The translations under genes and the position numbers were made by a program. This document shows, in pieces, positions 26,143-35,547 of a DNA stretch of 64,000 bases. This DNA is from an uncultured Siphonobacter sp. (GTDB lineage: Bacteria > Bacteroidota > Bacteroidia > Cytophagales > Spirosomataceae): NCBI GenBank assembly GCA_913775095.1, contig CAJYIW010000002.1, positions 558,001 through 622,000 of the forward strand, written 5' to 3'. The stretch's first letter is position 1. Each line of letters opens with the position of its first letter. The notes under the pieces were generated by a model. It did not search any database. It saw only the letters and a list, made by a program, of their open reading frames with translations, and was not told where the DNA came from.

Positions 26143-26281
26143 TTTTGGGTTGTGAGTTTTGGGTTGTGAGTTTTGGGTTGTGAGTTGTGAGTTGTGAGTT
26201 GTGAGTTGTGAGTTGTGAGTTGTGAGTTGTGAGTTGTGAGTTGTGAGTTGTGAGTTGTGAGTTGTGAGTTGTGAGTTGTGA
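26143..26281. repeat. Heptanucleotide tandem array, 15 perfect copies of gttgtga
   Basis: Positions 26177-26281 are exactly 15 uninterrupted copies of the 7-mer gttgtga (105 bases). Degenerate related sequence (ttttgggttgtgag) precedes it from 26143. The array lies upstream of the LpxR-like gene, between it and the hairpin modules. The minus-strand frame through it encodes a meaningless Ser-Gln-Leu-Thr-Thr-His-Asn repeat. Confidence 0.95.
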
Positions 26282-26547
26282 AAACCCGTAAAGGTAAGGG
26301 AGACGTCTGAAAACGAAGGTAAGAACCCCAGCGGGGTTTAATCTGGATAGCCCCCGGCTGGATAGCCCCGGGTGAGAACCCGGGGTAATAACGCGGTTTA
26401 CATTCCCTTTGCTTTGGCTAATGTCTTCACCAGCCAGCTGGAAAAGGAAGTGGTTGGTGGGGACAGCAACCACGGTGGTAGCCCCGAATGATAATCCGGG
26501 GTTGGTGATAGAGATGGTATTCCCCCTGGCTGGTGTCTTCACCAGCC
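26281..26547. repeat. Second array of hairpin modules
   Basis: Shares ordered modules with 1471-1930: the lead aaaacccgtaaaggtaaggg, AACCCC-agc-GGGGTT at 26324-26338, CCCCGGGT-gaga-ACCCGGGG at 26366-26385, and GGCTGGTG-tctt-CACCAGCC at 26528-26547. Stems stay paired although their bases differ from the first array. The rest of the 26067-26713 gap has no gene. Confidence 0.85.
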
Positions 26548-26656
26548 AGTTATCATAAGGAAGTAACGGGTATCCCCATCAAGCACAATGTACGCTTTGT
26601 TAACAGCCATTCATTCTCTTTCCACGGCCAGTCGCGATAAAGTCAGGTCTATACAA

Positions 26657-26691
26657 AAAGGGTTTGAGGAAAAACTTTCCTCAAACCCTTT
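26657..26691 (-). terminator. Terminator of the RND efflux operon
   Basis: Perfect 16-bp stem AAAGGGTTTGAGGAAA / TTTCCTCAAACCCTTT with a 3-base loop (26673-26675). The A run to its left becomes a T run on the minus strand. Confidence 0.88.
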
Positions 26692-26713
26692 CAAACAAAT
26701 CAACAAAAAGAGG

Positions 26714-29700
26714 CTATCGCATTAATTTTTTCCGGCGTTCCCGTCCGCTGTAGACCCATTCATAGACGGCGGGTAAAATCAGCAGGGACAAGACCGAAGC
26801 TGTCATTAACCCCCCAATCACGACGATGGCGAGTGGTTTCTGCGTTTCAGAGCCAATGCCGTTGGATAACGCAGCGGGTAGTAAACCCAGTGAAGCCATC
26901 AGGGCCGTCATCACGACCGGACGTAAACGCGATTTGGCTCCTTCTTTAATCGCCTCGCCCAGCGGCATTTTCTCGTGTAAGTTCTGTCGGAATTTATTGA
27001 CCAGAATAACCCCATCCTGCGTAGCCACACCAAACAAGGCGATGAAACCAACCCCGGCAGAGATGCTGAAATTCATGCCTGTCAATAACAGAGCCAGAAT
27101 GCCGCCAATCAAAGCAAAGGGAACGTTAAGCAAGACCAGCGTGGAATCCAGAGCATTGCCAAAGGAAGCGAACAGAATAAAGAAAATCAGCAGAATACTG
27201 ATGGGTACCACAATGGCGAGTTGTTTTTCGGCTCGTTGCTGGTTTTCGAACTCGCCGTTCCATTTGATTTCGTAGCCTTTCTCCAGTTTCACGGCTTTGG
27301 CTACCTGGCCCTGAGCGTCCTCAATGGTACTGCCTAGATCGCGACCGCGAACGGAGAATTTAACGGCGATGAAACGGGCGTTGTTTTCCCGGTAAATGAA
27401 AGCCGGACCCGCCACATTGCCGATGTTGGCAATTTCCTTGAGTGGAATTTTACCACCGTTCAGCGTAGGAACCTGCAGAGATCCAATCTGCTCAATGGAC
27501 GACCGGAAGGGTAAATCATAGCGTAACCGCAGGTCAAACTTGCGTTCTTCCTCGTAGACCTGACTCACGGCTTTTCCGCCAATGGCCATTTCAATAACGG
27601 CGTTTGCATCGGCGGCATCTACGCCGTATTGGGCCATTTTATCGGGATTCAGCGTAATGATTAACTCCGGCTGGCCGAGGTTACGGAAAACCCCCAGATC
27701 CTGAATACCGGGTACTTTCTTTAAAATGGCGTAAACTTCATCGGCTTTTTTATCAAGTACGTTCAGATCCCGACCCTGAATTTTGACGGCAATGGAGCCT
27801 TTCACACCCGAAACGGCTTCTTCGACGTTATCTGAAATGGGTTGAGAAAAGTTGAAGTCAATGCCCCGGTATTTATGCAGCTTCTGCTGCATTTCGGCAA
27901 TCAGCTCATCTTTGGTAATGTCGCGTTTCCACTCTTCCTGAGGGTATAAATCCACGAAGAATTCCTGATTGAAAAAGCCAGTGGCATCCGTACCGTCATT
28001 GGGGCGGCCCGTTTGCGAGATCACGCCACGCACTTCAGGATACTGTTCAAATACCTGACGGAATTTGCGGGTATAATGATAGGAATCTTCCAGACTGATA
28101 CTCAAAGGCATGCTGGCCCGCACGTAAATCGAGCCTTCGTTGAGGTGAGGGAGAAACTCCGTTCCCACGAAATGGAAGGAAGCGAGTGATCCGACCAGGA
28201 AAAGAACCGCCGTCAGAATAGCCCGTTTGGGATGGTTCATAACCCGGGTTAACAGCGGAGCATAATTCCGGTTCAGAAACTCAATAACGGGATTGTGCCG
28301 TTCCCGGACGTTTTTGTTGAGTAAGATGCTACTTAAAACCGGCACCAGCGTCAGAGCCAGTAACAAAGCTCCGAGCAAAGCAAAACCCATGGTAAAGGCC
28401 AGCGGACTGAATAATTTTCCTTCGACTTTCTGGAAGGAGAAGATGGGCAATAAAGCCGTGATGATGATGAGTTTGGATGTAAAAATGGATTTACCCATCT
28501 CCACCGAAGTTTTCAGAATCCGGCCCATTTTGGCTCGTTTGTTAAACTTCTCCATACCCTCTTGTTCGGCCCAGTGAGCCAGCATGACGAAGAGCCCTTC
28601 CACCATCACCACCGCTCCGTCAATGATAATCCCAAAATCAATGGCTCCGATGGAAAGCAGGTTAGCCGACATACCTTTCATCCGCATCAGGATGAAAGCG
28701 AAGAGTAAGGCCAGTGGAATAACGATGGCTACGGTAACCGTGGTCCGCCAGTCCGCCAGAAAAATCAGCAGAATGATGGTAACCAGGGTAATCCCCATGA
28801 TTACGTTTTCACCTACCGTATGCAGGGTGTGGTTATTAAGCTCGGTGCGATCGTAGAAAACCTTGATCTTTACATCGGAGGGTAATACCACGGAATTCAG
28901 GTAGGCAATTTTTTCTTTCAGCTGGGGTAACACCAGTCCGGGGTTTTCCCCTTTCCGCATCAGCACAATACCTTCTACCACATCATCATGATTATCCCGA
29001 CCAACAATGCCTAACTGGGGTAACGCTGATTCATGAACGGTTCCCAGGTTCGAAAGCCGAACGGGGACGCCGTTGACATTCTTTACCGTAACTTTCTCAA
29101 TGTCAGAGACATTTTTAACAATCCCAATGCCCCGAACGACGAACGCCTGCTGACCTTCCCGGAGAATATCACCCCCGACGTTCACATTAGCCCGCTGCAG
29201 GGCAGTAAACACGTCCAGAGCGGTTAAGTCATATTTGGCGAGTAAAGCTGGGTTAATACTTACCTCAAAAGTTTTGATGTGTCCGCCAAAGCTCACCACA
29301 TCCGCAATGCCCGGAACGGCTTTGATGGCTTTTTCTACCGTCCAGTCCTGAATGGTTTTCAGCTCCGTGGTATTCTTAGTGTTGGAAGTCAGCGTATAGC
29401 GATAAATCTCTCCCGTAGGTCCGGCAGGGGGCTGAATTTCAGCGTCTACGCCATCGGGTAAGTTCACATTCGCCAGCTTCTGACTGGCCTCCATGCGGGC
29501 GTTGAAGTTGTCAACGCCATCCTCAAAAACGATTTTAATGAAGGATAATCCGAAGAGGTTGATGGAGCGAATCGCCGTTTTGTGCGAAATGGAATTCATT
29601 TCCGTTTCAATGGGGCTGGAAATGAAACGTTCCACTTCTTCCGCACTACGACCCGGCCATTGGGTAATGATAACGACTTCGGTATTGGTTACGTCGGGGT

Positions 29701-29824
29701 AGGCTTCCACCGGCGTATTATAAAAACTAACGGCTCCTGCAATGATAACCAGTCCGGTCATCAGAAACACAATGCCTTTGTGTTTAAGGGAAAAGCCAAT
29801 GATATTTTTAATGAACTTATTCAT
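26714..29824 (-). CDS. CusA/CzcA-type heavy-metal efflux RND pump
   Basis: 1036-residue inner-membrane proton-driven pump, the RND subunit of a tripartite exporter. Seen: the N-terminal helix and TPVEAYPDVTNTEV (typical CzcA/CusA start), a periplasmic domain, the helix-4 motif AIDFGIIIDGAVVMVEG carrying the proton-relay acidic residues, and the second repeat ending in SVLSLLILPAVYEW. The exact cation (Cu/Ag versus Zn/Co/Cd) cannot be fixed by eye; the DFGxxxDGAVVMVE motif is of the HME type. Last gene of a TolC-adaptor-pump operon (27 bp after the adaptor gene). Confidence 0.93.
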   Translation of the reverse strand: MNKFIKNIIGFSLKHKGIVFLMTGLVIIAGAVSFYNTPVEAYPDVTNTEVVIITQWPGRSAEEVERFISSPIETEMNSISHKTAIRSINLFGLSFIKIVFEDGVDNFNARMEASQKLANVNLPDGVDAEIQPPAGPTGEIYRYTLTSNTKNTTELKTIQDWTVEKAIKAVPGIADVVSFGGHIKTFEVSINPALLAKYDLTALDVFTALQRANVNVGGDILREGQQAFVVRGIGIVKNVSDIEKVTVKNVNGVPVRLSNLGTVHESALPQLGIVGRDNHDDVVEGIVLMRKGENPGLVLPQLKEKIAYLNSVVLPSDVKIKVFYDRTELNNHTLHTVGENVIMGITLVTIILLIFLADWRTTVTVAIVIPLALLFAFILMRMKGMSANLLSIGAIDFGIIIDGAVVMVEGLFVMLAHWAEQEGMEKFNKRAKMGRILKTSVEMGKSIFTSKLIIITALLPIFSFQKVEGKLFSPLAFTMGFALLGALLLALTLVPVLSSILLNKNVRERHNPVIEFLNRNYAPLLTRVMNHPKRAILTAVLFLVGSLASFHFVGTEFLPHLNEGSIYVRASMPLSISLEDSYHYTRKFRQVFEQYPEVRGVISQTGRPNDGTDATGFFNQEFFVDLYPQEEWKRDITKDELIAEMQQKLHKYRGIDFNFSQPISDNVEEAVSGVKGSIAVKIQGRDLNVLDKKADEVYAILKKVPGIQDLGVFRNLGQPELIITLNPDKMAQYGVDAADANAVIEMAIGGKAVSQVYEEERKFDLRLRYDLPFRSSIEQIGSLQVPTLNGGKIPLKEIANIGNVAGPAFIYRENNARFIAVKFSVRGRDLGSTIEDAQGQVAKAVKLEKGYEIKWNGEFENQQRAEKQLAIVVPISILLIFFILFASFGNALDSTLVLLNVPFALIGGILALLLTGMNFSISAGVGFIALFGVATQDGVILVNKFRQNLHEKMPLGEAIKEGAKSRLRPVVMTALMASLGLLPAALSNGIGSETQKPLAIVVIGGLMTASVLSLLILPAVYEWVYSGRERRKKLMR

Positions 29825-29851
29825 GATCGGACCCGGGAAGGGAGTGTGGGA

Positions 29852-30934
29852 TTAGTCCGTTAATTCATTGAAAAGCAATAGGGCACCTTCGGTAACGATG
29901 GCATCACCATCTTTCAGATCGCCCTTGACGTAGCTGTAGCGGGACGTGCTGCGGATGACTTCGACGGGCACTGCTGCGTATTTTCCGTTCCCGGTTTCCT
30001 TGATGACAAAGTATTTGTCTTCACTGAAAATGACCGATTTAGGATTCACGGCCAGCAACCGTTCGGGTTTTTCGATGTGAAGCTTGATCGTACAGAACAT
30101 CTGGGGCTTTAAAAGTCCGCCGGGATTGGGTAACACTACGCGAGCCTGTAAAACCTTGCTGTCATTGTCAATGACCTGACTGATGTTCTCAATCCTGCCC
30201 TGAAATACCTTATCAGGATAGGCGATGGTCGTGATATTTACCTGCTGGCCCACTTTAACAGCTTCAATATCTGATTCGTAGATATTAATCAGGATCCAGA
30301 CGTCCGACAGGTTGGAGATCGTAAACAGGCTGTTGCCATTGTCCGAACGAATCTGGGTATTAGGATTCACGTTCCGTTCCACCACATAACCACTCACGGG
30401 AGCTTTCACCATGAACGTTGGCTGGTTACTGGAAGAAGTGCCGCCGTACATTTTCATGACCTGCGTGGAGCGGTCCAGTTCCGAACTGGCAATTTCGAGT
30501 TGCTTGCGGGCATTAATCACATCCGATTCACTCGAAAACTTGCTTTTATACAGCTGCTCGGCGTTATCCGCGTTGCGTTTGGCGATATCGAAACTAGCTT
30601 TGGCCTGATTGTAATCCCGCTGATACTGACTTACGTCCGCACTTTGCAGTTTGGCTAGGACCTGTCCCTGTTTGACGTAAGCCCCTAGTTCAGCATTGAC
30701 TTCCAGGACATTCCCGCTAACGATGGGGAAAATACGATCCACCTGTTTCTGGTCGAAAGACACTTCTCCTGTGAACTGTAACTCCTGTTCGTAGTTCCGA
30801 ACGCGAACCGTATCCGTCTTAAAGGCCGAATCCGTATCCTTTGTATTGACCTCCTGAGGGGTTTTATTTTGTTGACAAGCCGCGAGAGTCAGCAGACTCA
30901 GCAGGAATAAGAACGGCTTTAGGTTCGTTTTCAT
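29852..30934 (-). CDS. RND efflux periplasmic adaptor (CusB/CzcB type), lipoprotein
   Basis: 360 residues with lipobox LAAC near residue 20. It has the adaptor layout: a biotinyl-lipoyl-like half (GNVLEVNAELGAYVKQGQVLAKL), a helical hairpin (about 115-160, QRDYNQAKASFDIAKRNADNAEQL), the second lipoyl half (KAPVSGYVVERNV) and a beta-barrel domain with GQQVNITTIAYPDKVFQGRI. It bridges the pump and the outer-membrane channel. It lies between the TolC-type gene (36 bp gap) and the pump gene. Confidence 0.92.
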   Translation of the reverse strand: MKTNLKPFLFLLSLLTLAACQQNKTPQEVNTKDTDSAFKTDTVRVRNYEQELQFTGEVSFDQKQVDRIFPIVSGNVLEVNAELGAYVKQGQVLAKLQSADVSQYQRDYNQAKASFDIAKRNADNAEQLYKSKFSSESDVINARKQLEIASSELDRSTQVMKMYGGTSSSNQPTFMVKAPVSGYVVERNVNPNTQIRSDNGNSLFTISNLSDVWILINIYESDIEAVKVGQQVNITTIAYPDKVFQGRIENISQVIDNDSKVLQARVVLPNPGGLLKPQMFCTIKLHIEKPERLLAVNPKSVIFSEDKYFVIKETGNGKYAAVPVEVIRSTSRYSYVKGDLKDGDAIVTEGALLLFNELTD

Positions 30935-30970
30935 AAAGAGTGGGAAAAGGGATGAAAGCCTGAAGTGGAG

Positions 30971-32260
30971 TTAAAAAGTTTTGGAGTTAGTAACGTAATT
31001 AATCTGTTGCTGAGCCTGATATAACTGATTGGTCAGGTTAATGAAATTCAGCTGAGCATCTTTGTACGAGCGTACTTTATCAATAAAACTGACCAGGTCA
31101 ATCACCCGTTTCTGGTAATCAATCGTTGCATTTTTGCCGATGTCCTGAATGCGTTGGCGGTAATCGGCGTTGGTTCCGGCCTGTAACTGCTGGGCGTGCA
31201 GCCACTGCTCGTAGGCCGAAATGACTTCCTGTCTGACCTGCAACTGACTCTGATTCACACCCTGGGTATTTTGCTCGATGCCAATTTTAGCCGCCTGAAT
31301 GTTGCCCTGATTTCGGTTTTTGAAGGGTAAGTCCATCGCTACCTGCAACCCGTAATAGTTGGGATACGCTTCACCGAAACGCTCGTAATTGGCCCCAACC
31401 ATTAACTGCGGCGTCGCCAGTGATTTCTGATAGGTAAGGTTTTTCTGGGCGTAAGCCGTCTGACGCTGAGCTACCAGCAAATCGGGACGATTAGCCGTGG
31501 CCTGATCCAGTAACTGATTAAGAACAGGCGTGCTGGCATTGGTAACGGGTAACTCGGGAATGTAATACGTAGAACTCTGATCGGCCAGCAGTATACGCAG
31601 AGTAGCTTCGTCCTGACTAATCTGATTGAGTAAATCATTGAGGGACGCATCGGCATTGCGTTGTTCCAATTCCAGACGGGTTACTTCATATTCTGAAATG
31701 ACACCTAATTTCAACTGAGCCCGGAAAGCCTCCAGCAAGCCCGAAAGTCGAACCCGTTCTTCCCGAATAAAGGCATACTGAGCCTGTTCGGTGGCCAGGT
31801 TGCCGAAGGTCTGAGCCAGCTGATACCGCAGACTCCGCATGGCATCCTGAAAAACGGCCTGCTGAACTTCTGTGTTCGCTTCATTCAGAGCTACCAGTTT
31901 ACTCCGGCGGCCCGCCAGATTCAGTACCTGCTGAATTTGCCAGCTATAAGCCCCGCCCGTAGGATTCGTTAAATCACCCGAGGGATTCCGTAAGGGTAGT
32001 ATTTTGGAGGTGTTCGGATTATAGGCGTTAAACTCGAATTCGAAATTGGGGTTATCCCAGAGTTTTGCCTGCTGAACGGCCGCTTCCGCTACGTTGATGT
32101 TATATTTCTGGGCGATGAGCGTAAAGTTTTTCTGTAAAAACTGCTGCTCGGCCTGAGGTAAGGTTAGACGAAGGGTATCCGTCTGGGCGAAGGATGAAGG
32201 AGCAACTGAGGCGAACAAAAGCATACTCAGTAAGACTCTGAATGATGAAATAAGCTTCAC
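30971..32260 (-). CDS. TolC-family outer-membrane channel of the metal efflux system
   Basis: 429 residues with a Sec signal (ends SSFAQ). Two TolC-type repeats with long helices and strands are visible (TLPQAEQQFLQKNFTLIAQKYNINVAEAAVQQAK; repeat 2 from about residue 240, LLDQATANRPDLLVAQRQTAYAQ). The N-terminal segment that follows the signal peptide and the central coiled regions are typical of CzcC/CusC. First gene of the three-gene operon; the promoter is not obvious in the 322-base gap upstream. Confidence 0.9.
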   Translation of the reverse strand: MKLISSFRVLLSMLLFASVAPSSFAQTDTLRLTLPQAEQQFLQKNFTLIAQKYNINVAEAAVQQAKLWDNPNFEFEFNAYNPNTSKILPLRNPSGDLTNPTGGAYSWQIQQVLNLAGRRSKLVALNEANTEVQQAVFQDAMRSLRYQLAQTFGNLATEQAQYAFIREERVRLSGLLEAFRAQLKLGVISEYEVTRLELEQRNADASLNDLLNQISQDEATLRILLADQSSTYYIPELPVTNASTPVLNQLLDQATANRPDLLVAQRQTAYAQKNLTYQKSLATPQLMVGANYERFGEAYPNYYGLQVAMDLPFKNRNQGNIQAAKIGIEQNTQGVNQSQLQVRQEVISAYEQWLHAQQLQAGTNADYRQRIQDIGKNATIDYQKRVIDLVSFIDKVRSYKDAQLNFINLTNQLYQAQQQINYVTNSKTF

Positions 32261-32582
32261 TGTCTGGTAGTTTAAAAGTGGGATCAGCGGGTAGTAATCA
32301 GGCTGTACTTTTCGTGCTTGACGTCAGCAAAGGTTCTTTCAGGAACTTATAGGAGCTTTAAAGGAGGTTTAAAAACGGATTAAAAATAGTTTGATATTTG
32401 AGTGGGTTAGAGAAGGTTTGGAGAGAATAGGAATTCGCTGGCAGCTTTTTTGCTGGCAGCAGTATTGAGGATGAGCGAAGGTTGAAAAGGGCAAGTAGGA
32501 TGGCTGCCAGCGAAAAGCTGGCAGCGGTCAGTATAAAAAAGTATCATCAACCATTTAAACCTTCAAACTTCATCAAACGCTA
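32261..32582. other. Gap holding a paired ctggcagc hairpin repeat
   Basis: No gene. GCTGGCAGC-tttttt-GCTGGCAGC (32437-32460) is followed by GCTGCCAGC-gaaaa-GCTGGCAGC (32503-32525). The second is a 9-bp hairpin by itself, and the two units can also pair with each other. Related sequence occurs at 47064-47103. Confidence 0.75.
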
Positions 32583-33401
32583 TCAAAGTCTGGCTCCGCA
32601 GAATTTACAGAAAACCGCGTCCAGGTCGTGGCCTTCGCGACCGCAGGAGGGGCAGGTTTCCGTGCTATGATCTCTTTTTCGAGTCGCAGCCGCTATCTCA
32701 TTGGTAATGATGCCAGTAGGAACGGCGATGATGCCATACCCAATGAGCATCACGATACTGGAAATGAACTTTCCCATCGGCGTAACGGGCGAAATATCAC
32801 CATATCCTACCGTTGTGATGGTAACAATGGCCCAGTAAATGCTTTCGGGAATGCTGGAAAAGCCGTTCTGATGGTTTTCCACCAGATACATTACCGAACC
32901 CAGAATCGTTACCAGCATAATAACGGTAAGCATGAAAATGCTGATTTTCTTCAAACTAGCCCGGATGGCGACGCTGAGGAATTCCATTTCAGTAAGGAAA
33001 TGGGTAAGCTTGAAGATGCGGAAAACTCGTAATAAACGCAGGGCCCGTAAGACAAGAAGGGACTGAGCACCCGCATAAAAAATACTGAGGTAGGAAGGTA
33101 CGATGGCCAGTAAATCAATCAATCCCAGCGGACTGAGAACATAACGAATAGGTTGGCGGATACAAATGAGGCGAAGAATGTACTCAAGCGTAAATAAAAA
33201 AGTGAAGGTCCATTCCAGTACAAAAAACAGGCGTCCGTATTGCTGGTGGTAGCGGTCCACACTGTCCAGCATCACCACGAGGATACTCGTGAAAATGGCA
33301 ATCAGTAAAGCAACGTCAAAAGCTTTGCCGGCTTTGGTATTCGACTCATAGATAACTTCCTGAAGCCGTGCCTGCCAGGTTTTTTTTGGTTGATTTTCCA
33401 T
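32583..33401 (-). CDS. Voltage-gated-type potassium channel with C-terminal zinc ribbon
   Basis: 272 residues from the ATG at 33401 (an in-frame TTG at 33410 is less likely). It has the six-helix channel layout: S4 voltage sensor with regularly spaced arginines (VLRALRLLRVFRIFK), pore loop TITTVGYGD (K+ selectivity filter) and S6 (SSIVMLIGYGIIAVPTGII). The last 25 residues hold a four-cysteine zinc ribbon, CPSC ... CKFC, replacing the usual RCK/TrkA domain. Located in the inner membrane. The ribbon may sense metal or redox state or serve assembly; this is inference. Confidence 0.88.
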   Translation of the reverse strand: MENQPKKTWQARLQEVIYESNTKAGKAFDVALLIAIFTSILVVMLDSVDRYHQQYGRLFFVLEWTFTFLFTLEYILRLICIRQPIRYVLSPLGLIDLLAIVPSYLSIFYAGAQSLLVLRALRLLRVFRIFKLTHFLTEMEFLSVAIRASLKKISIFMLTVIMLVTILGSVMYLVENHQNGFSSIPESIYWAIVTITTVGYGDISPVTPMGKFISSIVMLIGYGIIAVPTGIITNEIAAATRKRDHSTETCPSCGREGHDLDAVFCKFCGARL

Positions 33402-33459
33402 GGCTGGCAAGGTAAAGAAAGTCGGTTAGGGCTGCAAGATTATTGGACTCATCAAACAC

Positions 33460-33497
33460 AAAACCCCGTTACTCAAAAATCTAAGTAACGGGGTTTT
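33460..33497 (-). terminator. Terminator of pyk
   Basis: Perfect 14-bp stem AAAACCCCGTTACT / AGTAACGGGGTTTT (33460-33473 with 33484-33497), 10-base loop, directly after the pyk stop on the minus strand. Confidence 0.9.
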
Positions 33498-33517
33498 GTC
33501 AGTATAAAAAATGAAGA

Positions 33518-35029
33518 TTACTGTTCGGCAGCTACTTCATCCGCGATTTTGTCGATTACACCCATTTTCACGGTGTTCGTACGTAAATCCTGTTGAGCGG
33601 GTACGCTCAGCAAAGTGACGAATACGTCGCCTTTTTGCAGGTGACCCTGTTTAACCAGAATCTTGGCGATATCGTGAGAGATTTGTTCGGTGCTCAGGTT
33701 CGCACTGTCGTAGTTAAATACGCGGGTTCCCCATAACAGACCCATCTGCGTCATCAGATTTTCGTCCGCCGAGAATACGAAGATGTCGGCTTTCGGACGG
33801 TGAGAAGACAGACGGTACGCCGTATAGCCACTATTCGTGATGCACAGAATGGCTTTCGCCTGTACGTCACGAGCCAGACGGCAGGCGGCGGCAATCACGC
33901 GGTCGTTGAGAATGGTCGAAGAATTTTCTTCTCCCTTCAGCATGTGATTCTTGAAGAAAATCGCTGACTCATCCCCGTACACGATAGGAATGTTGTTTTG
34001 CTGCTCTTCAACGGCTTCGATGATGTGTGTCATCGTCGAAACGGCTTCGATAGGATACTGACCTGATGCTGATTCTGCCGAAAGCATGGTAGCCGAAGCA
34101 CCATCCAGAACGGCATTCGCCACGTCAGAGGTTTCCGCACGGGTGGGGCGGGGAGAGCTCGTCATCGACTCCAGCATTTGCGTGGCAACGATAACGGGTT
34201 TCGCCTGCTTGATACACTTGCGGATCATGGTTTTCTGTAATTCAGGAACCATGGCACCGTCCAGCTCAACGCCTAAATCACCCCGAGCAACCATGACTGC
34301 ATCCGTAGCTTCGATGATGGCATCAAGCACTTCGGGAACAACGGCTTCGGGTTTTTCGATTTTAGCGATGATTTTCGAACGGCCGTTTTTCGCTTTAATC
34401 TTTTCCTTAACGGCCCAGATGTCTTCCGCCGAACGAACGAAGGAAAGAGCAATCCAGTCTACATCGTGCTCCAGACCGAAGATCAGATCTTCTTCGTCTT
34501 TTTCAGTCAGAGCGGGTAAGCCTACCTTCGTTCCGGGCAGGTTAATGCCTTTCTTCGATTTCAGAATACCACCGTACACGACTTTCGTGTGTACTTCTTT
34601 TTTATCGTAATCGATAGATTCTACTACCACTTCCAGGTTACCGTCATCCATCAGGATGCGTTCACCGGGGTTTACATCCAGGTACATGGAGGTATAAGTC
34701 GTACCGACGCGTTCAGAAGTTCCCAGCAGATTTTCGTCCATAACGAAAGTCAGCGGGTTGCCTGAGACGAGTTCAACGCCGTTGTTTTCAACGAGTTGTG
34801 TACGAATTTTAGGTCCCTGTAAGTCCTGAAGGATGGTAAGGTTTAAGCCATGTTCGGCGTTAATTTCGCGAATAGCCTGAATGCGACTCAGGTGGTCAGC
34901 GTGCGTTCCGTGGGAAAAGTTAAGCCGAAAGATGTTCGCACCAGACTGGGCGAGCTTCAGCAACATTTCTTTGGATTGGGAAGCCGGACCAACGGTGGCA
35001 ACAATTTTGGTTTTTTTCTGGTAAGGCAT
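33518..35029 (-). CDS. pyk: Pyruvate kinase
   Basis: 503 residues from the ATG at 35029 (MPYQKKTKIVATVGP); the 13 extra codons to 35068 are not family-like. It converts phosphoenolpyruvate and ADP to pyruvate and ATP at the end of glycolysis. Seen: NFSHGTHADH near the N-terminus, LQDLQGPKIRT, the active-site signature IIAKIEKPEAV with the catalytic lysine and glutamate, MVARGDLGVE, and ATQMLESMTSSPRPTRAE. The C-terminal domain (about 370-500) is present, so a tetrameric, regulated enzyme is expected. Confidence 0.95.
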   Translation of the reverse strand: MPYQKKTKIVATVGPASQSKEMLLKLAQSGANIFRLNFSHGTHADHLSRIQAIREINAEHGLNLTILQDLQGPKIRTQLVENNGVELVSGNPLTFVMDENLLGTSERVGTTYTSMYLDVNPGERILMDDGNLEVVVESIDYDKKEVHTKVVYGGILKSKKGINLPGTKVGLPALTEKDEEDLIFGLEHDVDWIALSFVRSAEDIWAVKEKIKAKNGRSKIIAKIEKPEAVVPEVLDAIIEATDAVMVARGDLGVELDGAMVPELQKTMIRKCIKQAKPVIVATQMLESMTSSPRPTRAETSDVANAVLDGASATMLSAESASGQYPIEAVSTMTHIIEAVEEQQNNIPIVYGDESAIFFKNHMLKGEENSSTILNDRVIAAACRLARDVQAKAILCITNSGYTAYRLSSHRPKADIFVFSADENLMTQMGLLWGTRVFNYDSANLSTEQISHDIAKILVKQGHLQKGDVFVTLLSVPAQQDLRTNTVKMGVIDKIADEVAAEQ

Positions 35030-35547
35030 GTGTACGGAATACAAGTGTTCAAGTTTCCAGGACCGCAAGTTAGGATTTCGTCCCGAAAATTCCAGCTTTA
35101 ACGGATAGAATCCTTGGGCTGGCAGAAAGAATTTCCTTTGGCACTAGCGAAAAAAAAAGGTATAAATTTTCCTTTTTTTAAGTAGATATCGACTTTAAAT
35201 AGTCTATTCCCTGAAGAAGGATAAAACTCGGTCGCGGTTCAAAATTGGTGAATTATCATGGAATACTCAACCTGTTTGTCTGATTCTTCGGGGATTGTAT
35301 CCGAAATTGTAGTCCTGAATGGGAAGCAGCCAGGTAAAAAACAAAGACCCCGCCGCAGAACAAAAGAGTTTTTTTCGTTGGTCTGGCAGGCGTTATTCTA
35401 ATCCGGATAGGTCAGTCTTGAGCGAAATCTTTACCGGCTTGGTCGATTTTTTGTTAGATGAATCCATATTTATTAAAATTTTGTCAGTTCGGTCGGTCGT
35501 AGCAACCGGACCCGTTTCATACATCTTTTAGATTACTCGGAAATTCA
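35030..35547. other. Divergent non-coding gap between pyk and the cupredoxin gene
   Basis: 518 bases, A/T-rich. I see no convincing gene, terminator or full promoter match; weak partial TAnnTTTG matches only. It should contain divergent promoters for pyk (minus) and the cupredoxin/propeller pair (plus). Confidence 0.4.

Noticed and set aside
26177-26281. Possible CRISPR array
   Set aside because: The repeat unit is 7 bases with no spacers, and no cas genes are nearby.
26087-26542. 151-codon minus-strand frame with a repeated Ser-Gln-Leu-Thr-Thr-His-Asn motif
   Set aside because: It runs through the heptanucleotide array and the hairpin modules; the amino-acid repeat is only the translation of simple sequence.
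34086-34610. 174-codon frame on the plus strand
   Set aside because: It lies antisense inside pyk, with Ser/Ala-rich shadow composition.
35319-35531. 70-codon frame upstream of the cupredoxin gene
   Set aside because: No homology that I recognise and no start context; more likely part of the regulatory gap.
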